Positions 1-6,316 of a DNA stretch of 7,597 bases are shown piece by piece. Source of the DNA: Bacteroidales bacterium (lineage in GTDB: Bacteria > Bacteroidota > Bacteroidia > Bacteroidales > UBA932); assembly GCA_009784635.1 (NCBI GenBank), contig WRBG01000093.1, positions 1 to 7,597 of the forward strand. The letters run 5' to 3'. The position numbers and the translations under genes are program-made. Below the pieces are notes generated by a model. It worked only from the letters and a program-made list of their open reading frames with translations. It was not told where the DNA came from and searched no databases. The number at the start of each line of letters is the position of its first letter. The first letter of the stretch is position 1.

Positions 1-383
1 AAATAAAATGTTGTAATTGCCTCGTTTTAACGGTCGTCTGTATTGGTTTGTGCCGATTTGTATAATATTGGCGATTTGTGTTGTCAAAAGCAATTCATTA
101 TAAACGGAATAACCTGTGAGATAACCGATTAATTTTCCGTCTTTTTCGATAAAATCTTTTACGATTTGATAGAAGACGGTAATAACTCCCCAAACTCGGT
201 AACTTCTGGCTTATAGAATTTACCTTTGGAAAGTTTGGCGATTTTTCCTTTTGCCACAAAGTTATTCAAAGTTTTCACAATAGTGTCTTTTCGTTCCACT
301 TCAATATCAAAATCGGTGTAGGAAAAAACCCGTCCATTCTGTATTTTTGCTATTTGGGATTCTATGTTATCAACTATTTTCAT
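1..383 (-). pseudogene. Frameshifted DUF6088 / AbiEi-antitoxin-like protein, partial at left edge
   Basis: The N-terminal frame starts at 383 and stops at 159 after 74 residues. It has the winged-helix-like N-terminus of DUF6088/AbiEi-type antitoxin proteins: a basic helix, then FSYTDF (residues 20-25), then AKLSKGKFYKP (49-59) and FGEL (64-67). The family continues straight on after FGEL, but here it continues in another minus-strand frame. From 174 to 1 that frame is open for 58 codons and contains DGKLIGYLTGYSVYNEL and QIGTNQYRRPLKRG, typical of the next part of DUF6088. One base lost around 172-176 would explain the break. Family members are roughly 200 residues long, so the C-terminus lies beyond the window. 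Such proteins are often followed by an AbiEii-type nucleotidyltransferase toxin gene, which would be off the left edge (inference). The first 180 bases hold 61 G+C (34%), well below the neighbouring gene. It could be a true pseudogene or a sequencing error. The family call is firm; the function is inferred. Confidence 0.82.
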
Positions 384-387
384 TCTG

Positions 388-419
388 CAAAGATATTATT
401 TTTCTTGTTTTCTACGCAA
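388..419 (-). promoter_or_regulatory. Bacteroidota-type promoter of the DUF6088-like gene, probably leaderless
   Basis: Read on the minus strand, TATCTTTG (395-388) matches the TAnnTTTG -7 element. A TTG (419-417), part of TTTTTTGCG, lies 21 bases upstream as the -33 element. Only four bases separate the -7 element from the ATG at 383, so transcription should begin at or within a few bases of the start codon, giving a leaderless mRNA. The N-terminal residues match the family start, which argues against a later start. Seen directly: motifs and spacing. Inferred: transcription start and leaderless translation. Confidence 0.7.
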
Positions 420-436
420 AAAACTTGAATATTTTT

Positions 437-3079
437 CTACCTCCTCACCCGGCCGGTTTGTCGGATAATCTGTCCGTCTCTGCATAGGCCCTCTATGATT
501 ACCGTGTAGGACCCGGGCTCGTCTGCGGTGTAAAATTCAAACGATGCCTCGCCCAAGCTGTTGGTCTGTACGACGGGTTGCCAGTGGATGGTGGTGCGTA
601 GGTCGGGCTTAGGGCTGTTGCGCAGCGCGGCGGTCTCGTATTTGGGTGCATAAAATTCTGCCGGAGGTTGAAAGCCTAAGGGCAAGAGGGTTTTGATATG
701 AAAAGGCTCAGAGGCAATGCGGCCGGTAATCTCTTTTTTGGTATGGATAACAATCACTCCATTGGAACCCCGTCCACCAAAAATGGAAGCCTCCGCTCCT
801 TTTAACACATCTATTTGGGCAATATTATTGATACTGACCATATCTATATTACTGACTACTATGTCGTCAACAACCATCAGAGGACTGTTATCCCCGAAAA
901 AAGTACCCGTACCGCGTATCAGAACAGATGTTCCAAACTCGCCCCTGTGTACCAGTACCCCCGGTATGCGGGTAAGGTGGTCGTATACATCTAAACCCGG
1001 AAACCTTTCTATATCCTCCTCAGTAATGGAACGTACTGGTTCCGAATAAAACACTGATTTTACCGGAGGTTTTCTCTCTGCAACCACCACCGCCGCGGAC
1101 AACAGCGTCGCCCTCATGCCTCCCTCGTCGGTGTATTGCTGCTCGGCCCTGTGGGCGTATTGGGCAAACCGGCTTTTGTCCGGCGCAAACGGGGGAACAA
1201 CAGACAGCGTACGCAAAGGAAACGTCTCAGCGTCCAAAAGTAAATCCATACGTGTTACGCCCCTTCTGGGCTCTGCGCTGACCATAAAACGGGTGCTGTC
1301 GGGCAACTCGCCCAAGGGCAGGTAAAAACGACCCTCCCTGTTGGTGCGGACGCTGTTGAAATAACCGGCCGGAAAGGATATGACATTGACCTCCACATCT
1401 TCAATAGGCCGACCCATCAACACATTTTTGACGGTCCCGGAAATTTCGGAACCCACCTCAAGAGGCGATGCGGGAAAAGAAAAGCGGCCCTGCGCCAGCT
1501 CTGCCATGGAATAACGCCTCCAACCTTGCGTACACATCAGCAAATCCAAAGCATATGCCGATTGGGGCGTATCCCGAAAATAATATGCAGGATTTTCTAT
1601 ATGTCCCCGCAAATCGGAAGTCAGCAGCAATTGGGTCAAAATGTTGGAAGTGGAATCCGGCGCGACTTCCCTGTCGGAGGTTACGGATACCGAAAAACTG
1701 CCGGCTAAGGGGTGGCCGTCCGGGTCGGTCAAGACGACCGTGCTTTTGACTAATGAGCGCCGGGCGTATTCTTCCTTATCGGGCCGGTAAGCTACCTGCG
1801 CCCGGTCTTGATTGTTGATGAAAAACAGCCTTTCGCTGACCGGATTTAATCCGGCGTCAAACAGCACAACATGCAATACGCCGGAGGGAAATACATCTTT
1901 ATGGATGGCAACAAGATTCCTTTCGTGGTCCCACGGCTCAATAAGGTGTACCATGCCGCGGGTATGGGCCATCAGGTAGAGTTCATTGTGTTGATGGATG
2001 CCCGCCGGTTTTAGCGCAGATATATAAAGCACATCCCTCGACTGATGGATAGAAAGCGCGTATCCGTGGCCAATGGCGGCCGGCAATTCAAAACGCTTGG
2101 ATTGACCTTGGGCGTTCTCGCAAATGGCGTAATAGGTTTTTCCCTGCTCGGCGGACAGCAAAAAATGCCCCATACCTACATGCTCCGACTTAATCTCCTC
2201 TATCATGACTCCGGACTGGTCGTATATCCTGCCGATGATGTCTGTGGGCTGGCCATCGGACTTTAGGGCTTTGAATACCACCCTGCAAGGCGTTCCCAAC
2301 ATCAGCGAACCGCCTTCGGGATAAAAACCAACATCAAAATCGTTGTCAGAAGCGGGAATCTGTATGAATTGGCGGTAAAGCATGGCGGATGTCCTTACTT
2401 CTAAAAGCAGGGCTCTTGGGCGCGAAGTGGCCGGCAAATCAAAATTAATGGTACTTGTACCGTCCGATTCTACCCTAAGGTTCATGGGCTTGCCATCGTT
2501 TACGCTCACTGTCGCCGAATGGGGAATCCACGGAGCAGAGGTGTGTACGTCAGAAAATCGAAAGGTAGCATGTATCCTTTGGGCCGACTCAAAGAAAAAA
2601 CGAGTCTCGGTGTGGACATTCCGGGCATGCGGCTCTCCAATATGGATGGCTTTGGTAAAAAAATACGCCTCGTCTTGACTGCGCATGAAAGTGGTGTAGG
2701 CGCGAAGGCTGTAATTGCCTTGAGGAACATCGTTGGGAATAAGCAGATGACCATAAAAAGCCTCCTCATCCGGACGTATCTTCACGCGGACTATCACTGA
2801 GTCTAATGGATTTATCAACTCTACATACACATAACGGCTGGCCGATGCGGGAACATGGGTTATCGCATCAACCAAATAGGCCCTAAACCATATCTTCTCG
2901 CCGGAAATATAGTATGGCTTATCGGTATGTACATAGATTTTTTCTTGAGGAAAAATGTTTAACTGACTGTAAAACAAGGATGCCAAACTATCCGGTATAT
3001 GGCGGCGCTCTGCAACGCTTTGCGCTTGAAGCAAAGTGAATACGCTGCAAAAAATGACGCCAAGGACGAGTCGTTTCAT
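437..3079 (-). CDS. Exported macroglobulin-like protein with TonB-receptor plug domain and no beta-barrel
   Basis: The product has 880 residues and begins with a Sec signal peptide (about 1-19, hydrophobic core then LLQAQ), so it is exported. Residues about 46-145 resemble an MG2-type macroglobulin domain (EKIYVHTDKPYYISGEKIWF near 46-65). More beta-sandwich-like regions follow to about 540. Residues about 545-610 look like a carboxypeptidase-regulatory-like domain. Residues about 684-782 are a clear TonB-receptor plug: ITEEDIERFPGLDVYDHL, RIPGVLV, VLIRGTG, PLMVVDD, IDVLKGAEASIFGGRGSNGV. The protein ends about 100 residues later in another macroglobulin-like strand region (PVVQTNSLGEASFEF), with no room for the 22-strand barrel of a true receptor. 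No CGEQ-type thioester motif is present, so it is not a classical trapping alpha-2-macroglobulin. Proteins of this architecture recur in Bacteroidota with no established function. The start is 26 bp after rmlA on the same strand, with no separate promoter seen, so co-transcription is likely. Architecture is confident; role is unknown. Confidence 0.88.
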   Translation of the reverse strand: MKRLVLGVIFCSVFTLLQAQSVAERRHIPDSLASLFYSQLNIFPQEKIYVHTDKPYYISGEKIWFRAYLVDAITHVPASASRYVYVELINPLDSVIVRVKIRPDEEAFYGHLLIPNDVPQGNYSLRAYTTFMRSQDEAYFFTKAIHIGEPHARNVHTETRFFFESAQRIHATFRFSDVHTSAPWIPHSATVSVNDGKPMNLRVESDGTSTINFDLPATSRPRALLLEVRTSAMLYRQFIQIPASDNDFDVGFYPEGGSLMLGTPCRVVFKALKSDGQPTDIIGRIYDQSGVMIEEIKSEHVGMGHFLLSAEQGKTYYAICENAQGQSKRFELPAAIGHGYALSIHQSRDVLYISALKPAGIHQHNELYLMAHTRGMVHLIEPWDHERNLVAIHKDVFPSGVLHVVLFDAGLNPVSERLFFINNQDRAQVAYRPDKEEYARRSLVKSTVVLTDPDGHPLAGSFSVSVTSDREVAPDSTSNILTQLLLTSDLRGHIENPAYYFRDTPQSAYALDLLMCTQGWRRYSMAELAQGRFSFPASPLEVGSEISGTVKNVLMGRPIEDVEVNVISFPAGYFNSVRTNREGRFYLPLGELPDSTRFMVSAEPRRGVTRMDLLLDAETFPLRTLSVVPPFAPDKSRFAQYAHRAEQQYTDEGGMRATLLSAAVVVAERKPPVKSVFYSEPVRSITEEDIERFPGLDVYDHLTRIPGVLVHRGEFGTSVLIRGTGTFFGDNSPLMVVDDIVVSNIDMVSINNIAQIDVLKGAEASIFGGRGSNGVIVIHTKKEITGRIASEPFHIKTLLPLGFQPPAEFYAPKYETAALRNSPKPDLRTTIHWQPVVQTNSLGEASFEFYTADEPGSYTVIIEGLCRDGQIIRQTGRVRR

Positions 3080-3105
3080 ATTATATATTTTTTGACAAAA
3101 ATAAT

Positions 3106-3972
3106 TTATTTTTTCAATAAATATTGCCCATATTGATTCTTGGCCATGGGCGCGGCTACCTCCAGCAACTTTTCTTTGGAAATCCAGCCTTTATCGTAAG
3201 CAATCTCTTCTATGCAGGCAACTTTAAGTCCTTGACGTTTTTCAATGGTTTCTATAAAGTTAGAAGCTTCGCTTAGGGAATCAAAAGTACCGGTGTCGAG
3301 CCAGCTGAAGCCTCGACCCAAAAGTTGCACGTGCAGCAGGCCTTGGTCTAAATAGATTCGGTTCAAGTCGGTAATCTCTAATTCTCCTCGCCCGGAGGGT
3401 TTTACGGTTTTTGCCTTATCCGCCGCTCCGGACGGATAGAAATAGAGTCCCGTTACCGCATAGCCGGATTGGGGCTGAGTCGGCTTTTCTTCCAAAGAGA
3501 CCGCCCGCCCGTCCGAATCAAAACCCACCACGCCGTAACGCTCCGGGTCGCTGACCCTATAACCAAAAACGGTGGCTTTTCCCTCCTGTTCCGCGGCCGC
3601 TACAGCCGTCAGAAGCATGTCGCTGAAACGATGTCCGTAGAATATATTGTCTCCAAGTATGAGGCAAGCGGCATCTCCGCCTATAAAAGCGTCTCCAATA
3701 ATCAGGGCCTGAGCTAATCCGTCCGGAGAGGGCTGCTCTGCGTATTGCATACCTACTCCAAAATCGGAACCGTCTCCCAAAAGCCTCCGGAATCCGGGCA
3801 GGTCTGTGGGGGTAGAAATCAACAAAATCTCCCGAATACCCGCCAGCATCAATACAGACAGGGGGTAATACACCATCGGCTTGTCATAAATGGGCAATAA
3901 TTGCTTGGATACCCCTTTGGTGATAGGATACAGGCGCGTACCGCTGCCTCCGGCCAAAATAATTCCTTTCAT
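3106..3972 (-). CDS. rmlA: Glucose-1-phosphate thymidylyltransferase
   Basis: This cytoplasmic enzyme joins glucose-1-phosphate and dTTP to give dTDP-glucose and pyrophosphate, the first step of the dTDP-L-rhamnose pathway and of other dTDP-deoxysugars used in surface polysaccharides. The 288-residue product is full length for the family (about 285-295). Visible motifs are the nucleotide-binding signature GGSGTRLYPITKGVSKQLLP (residues 8-27, with Arg13 and Lys23), the metal-binding Asp108 in LGDNIFYG, EEKP (161-164), VTGLYFYP (173-180), GRGELEITDLN (194-204) and the second metal-binding Asp226 in WLDTGT. The C-terminal part (CIEEIAYDKGWI) is also typical. It starts at the ATG at 3972, with two candidate promoters just upstream, and leads an apparent operon with the macroglobulin/plug gene. 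rmlB, rmlC and rmlD are not in the window, so the rest of the pathway must be encoded elsewhere. The name rfbA is a synonym. Confidence 0.97.
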   Translation of the reverse strand: MKGIILAGGSGTRLYPITKGVSKQLLPIYDKPMVYYPLSVLMLAGIREILLISTPTDLPGFRRLLGDGSDFGVGMQYAEQPSPDGLAQALIIGDAFIGGDAACLILGDNIFYGHRFSDMLLTAVAAAEQEGKATVFGYRVSDPERYGVVGFDSDGRAVSLEEKPTQPQSGYAVTGLYFYPSGAADKAKTVKPSGRGELEITDLNRIYLDQGLLHVQLLGRGFSWLDTGTFDSLSEASNFIETIEKRQGLKVACIEEIAYDKGWISKEKLLEVAAPMAKNQYGQYLLKK

Positions 3973-3992
3973 AAAACAAATGCTATAAGTTG

Positions 3993-4027
3993 CAAAAATA
4001 GTAAAAACACATCAAATATAGCACAAA
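3993..4027 (-). promoter_or_regulatory. Candidate proximal promoter of rmlA
   Basis: On the minus strand, TATTTTTG (4000-3993) fits the TAnnTTTG -7 element. TTTG (4027-4024) lies 23 bases upstream as a possible -33 element, slightly wide of the preferred spacing. Transcription would start near 3988, giving a leader of about 16 bases before the ATG at 3972. No Shine-Dalgarno sequence is seen in that leader, as is usual in this phylum. Confidence 0.5.
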
Positions 4028-4043
4028 TCCAAGAGAATGGCAA
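4013..4043 (-). promoter_or_regulatory. Candidate distal promoter of rmlA
   Basis: On the minus strand, TATATTTG (4020-4013) is a second TAnnTTTG match, with TTG (4043-4041) exactly 20 bases upstream. The spacing is better than in the proximal candidate. It would give a leader of about 36 bases. Its -33 element lies within 10 bases of the divergent plus-strand -7 element at 4052. Which of the two minus-strand candidates is used cannot be decided from sequence. Confidence 0.45.
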
Positions 4044-4051
4044 GGTTTTTG

Positions 4052-4059
4052 TATCTTTG
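4052..4059 (+). promoter_or_regulatory. -7 promoter element of the porin-mltF unit; fixes the porin start
   Basis: TATCTTTG followed by CAC is a near-ideal Bacteroidota -7 element, putting the transcription start near 4063-4065. The -33 region (about 4028-4033) has no clean TTG, so this part is weak. The element lies downstream of the first in-frame ATG at 4037, so that ATG would not be in the message. The next in-frame ATG, at 4076, is then the start, with a leader of only about 12 bases. Confidence 0.7.
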
Positions 4060-4075
4060 CACGATTATTGTGTAC

Positions 4076-6316
4076 ATGAAGCCTCTTTTTTTATCGGCAC
4101 GACGACTGTGGATTGTTGTCTTTTTGGGCGTTTTCGCTTTGGCTGCGGCTAAACCCGGTCCATTCGGAGATGACCTAAGAATGACTGCGTTGACTCAAGA
4201 TACCCTAAGAAGAATCATGCAGGACACGCTTAGGCCCGGACAAGATTCGCTGATGCTGACCGGACGGGATTCGCTCATGCTGGCCGGACGGGATTCACTG
4301 ATATTGGCCGGACAGGACTCGCTGATGCTGACCGACTCAATTATATCCCTATCTCAAAGGGAATTGCGCAGAGTCGCCAGAGATTCGATAAGGGCCGTCC
4401 GCGATTCAATTCGCAGTCAGCCCCGGATGATGGAGAGCTTTTACTTTCCCGATTCCCTCTATTTTAAGCGCATTTTGGTCTGGACCCATGACCGCTATAT
4501 CAACAGCGCGCAAATGAGTACATTAGATACGCTCATGAACAGCACCATATACGACCACGCCTTTTTCAAAGAAGACGTGGGCGCCACCTATTTAGGAGTC
4601 GCAGGCTCGGCCACACTCTACCACAACTACTTCAAGCGACCGCGGGTGCAACGGTTTGACGCTTACAGTCCCTATATCGGAGAGAGCTTTACTCCGGAAA
4701 GTCTGCCCTTCTACAATACCAAATCCCCCTATACCGAGCTGGCTTATTACGGAACCTTCTTTGCCAACAAGCAGAAAGAAGAAACCAACATCAAAATCCT
4801 GCACACCCAAAACCTCTCTCCCGAACTTAATTTCAGCACAAGCTACAAACGCTTTGGAGGGAATGGTATGTTGGTGAACGAGGCTACCAAAACCCGCACC
4901 TTTACGACAGCCCTCAACTATATTGGCCGGCAATACATCATGCACGGGGGCTACATACACAATCAAGTACACCAAAACAACAACGGCGGGGTTGCAGACG
5001 AATTTTGGATTCGGGATACCATCGTGGACGTGCGTACCGTGCCCGTTTACCTCCAAAATTCCAATTCAAGCCTCAAAAAAAATACCTTCTTTATTACCCA
5101 AATGTACGGTATTCCCATCCGGCTCTTTAAAAGCGATACCTTGAATGTGGGAGAAGGCACCATGATGTTCTTGGGACATTCCGGAACTTTTGCCACTTAT
5201 TCCCGTTTTTATCGAGACGAAATCGCCGTGAACAACGCCGCAGCCAGAGCATTTTACAACGACAATTTTTACTATAGTCCCACTTCCAGTCAAGATTCTA
5301 TCCGTACACAAGTCATAGACAACCGCTTTTTTATCCGGCTACAGCCATGGTCAAGAAACGCGATTGTATCTAAATTAGACGGAGGCATAGGCTACGAATT
5401 TTTGTCGAATTATGCCTTTAGCCCCGAATATTACTTGACCGGAGCCAAAAACCAACTACAGAACAACGCCTATTTTTATGCAGGCGCTTCGGGTCTTTTC
5501 AAAAATTATTTTGCGTGGAACGCCTTGGGCAGGGTTGATTTGACCGGTTATTATCAAGGCGACCTAAGCATAAACGGAAGCGTCCGGTTCTCGGCCTACC
5601 CCTTGGAGCAAGGCATCCATCTGACCGGAAATCTAAAAATGGAACACCGTACCCCCGATTGGCATACTCGGTATTACTTTGGCAACCACCGCCGTTGGGA
5701 CGAATCCTTCGACAAAATTTTAGAAAATAAAATCAGCGCCAATTTGGAAATCCCCAAGTGGAAATTGGAAGCCTTTTTTGGTTATGCCATGCTGACCAAC
5801 AACATTCATTATAACCTTGAAGGCATCCCCCAACAGTCGTCCGAAATGCTCAGTATTATGAGCGCTTATCTAAAAAAAGACTTCCACCTATGGATGCTCC
5901 GTTTTGACCACAGGATATTGGCTCAATTTTCTTCCAATCAAGAAATCATGCCCCTCCCCTTGGTCAGCGCCAATCTGCGCTATTACTTCCAGTTCCGGAT
6001 TATCCCCAACGCGCTTACCGCCCAGATAGGCGCCGACCTTACTTTCAACACCAAATACTACGCCCCCGCCTACGACCCCGATACGGGAAACTTTAGGATT
6101 CAGAACCAAAGAGAGATAGGGAACAATCCCTATATAGACGCGTTTGCTAATCTTACGTGGAAACGCGCCACCATTTTTGTAAAATACATCAATGCAGCCA
6201 TGCCTTGGCCCAGCGGCGATTATTTTTCTGCACTGGGTTACATACGTCCCCAAAAATCCATTAAATTTGGCGTTACTTGGCCGTTTTATATACACGCCTC
6301 CAACCAAGCATTATGA
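4076..6316 (+). CDS. Putative outer-membrane porin (Porin_10-like)
   Basis: From the ATG at 4076 the product has 746 residues. This start is preferred over the in-frame ATG at 4037 because the promoter -7 element lies between them, and because it gives a clean signal peptide: MKPLFLSARR, a hydrophobic core LWIVVFLGVFALAAA, then KPG. A polar linker follows (about 35-115), with four 8-residue repeats at 55-86 and RDSIR repeats near 102-113. The rest resembles the Bacteroidota putative porin family: TLDTLMN (149-155), TYLGVAGSA (171-179), FYNTKSPYTELAYYG (212-226), HTQNLSPELNFSTSYKRFGG (243-262), then many alternating aromatic/polar strands expected of a large outer-membrane barrel. The likely terminal beta-strand, IKFGVTWPFY, is followed by a short tail HASNQAL. 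The gene overlaps the next by ATGA, indicating translational coupling. Location is confident; the transported substrate is unknown. Confidence 0.85.
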   Translation: MKPLFLSARRLWIVVFLGVFALAAAKPGPFGDDLRMTALTQDTLRRIMQDTLRPGQDSLMLTGRDSLMLAGRDSLILAGQDSLMLTDSIISLSQRELRRVARDSIRAVRDSIRSQPRMMESFYFPDSLYFKRILVWTHDRYINSAQMSTLDTLMNSTIYDHAFFKEDVGATYLGVAGSATLYHNYFKRPRVQRFDAYSPYIGESFTPESLPFYNTKSPYTELAYYGTFFANKQKEETNIKILHTQNLSPELNFSTSYKRFGGNGMLVNEATKTRTFTTALNYIGRQYIMHGGYIHNQVHQNNNGGVADEFWIRDTIVDVRTVPVYLQNSNSSLKKNTFFITQMYGIPIRLFKSDTLNVGEGTMMFLGHSGTFATYSRFYRDEIAVNNAAARAFYNDNFYYSPTSSQDSIRTQVIDNRFFIRLQPWSRNAIVSKLDGGIGYEFLSNYAFSPEYYLTGAKNQLQNNAYFYAGASGLFKNYFAWNALGRVDLTGYYQGDLSINGSVRFSAYPLEQGIHLTGNLKMEHRTPDWHTRYYFGNHRRWDESFDKILENKISANLEIPKWKLEAFFGYAMLTNNIHYNLEGIPQQSSEMLSIMSAYLKKDFHLWMLRFDHRILAQFSSNQEIMPLPLVSANLRYYFQFRIIPNALTAQIGADLTFNTKYYAPAYDPDTGNFRIQNQREIGNNPYIDAFANLTWKRATIFVKYINAAMPWPSGDYFSALGYIRPQKSIKFGVTWPFYIHASNQAL
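4238..4333 (+). repeat. Four tandem 24-bp in-frame repeats in the porin linker
   Basis: Four consecutive 24-bp units start at 4238, 4262, 4286 and 4310. Each begins GGAC and encodes an octapeptide of the form G-(Q/R)-D-S-L-(M/I)-L-(T/A). The outer units (1 and 4) encode the same peptide, GQDSLMLT, while the two inner ones encode GRDSLMLA and GRDSLILA. Each unit differs at several bases, so the array is not fresh. It sits just after the signal peptide in a Ser/Asp-rich linker and may vary in copy number by slippage without breaking the frame. Confidence 0.85.

Noticed and set aside
159..185. Programmed -1 frameshifting in the DUF6088-like gene
   Set aside because: The bases at the junction (CCGTCTTCTATC on the minus strand) do not form an X-XXY-YYZ slippery heptamer, and no stable downstream structure is evident. 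Mutation or sequence error is simpler.
717..2800. Several plus-strand open frames of 60-110 codons opposite the macroglobulin/plug gene
   Set aside because: All are antisense to a continuous 880-codon gene with recognisable domains; none has a promoter, a signal peptide or family resemblance.
437..3079. Classical TonB-dependent receptor or thioester alpha-2-macroglobulin
   Set aside because: There is no barrel after the plug domain and no CGEQ-like thioester motif, so neither name fits.
4592..5056. A 154-codon minus-strand open frame inside the porin gene
   Set aside because: It is antisense to a gene with clear family motifs and a signal peptide, has no promoter element or recognisable domain, and its composition is that of a shadow frame.
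6277..6312. Upstream in-frame ATG giving a 366-residue transglycosylase
   Set aside because: It lies inside the porin gene, would put 12 residues before a normal signal peptide, and lacks the ATGA coupling seen at 6313.
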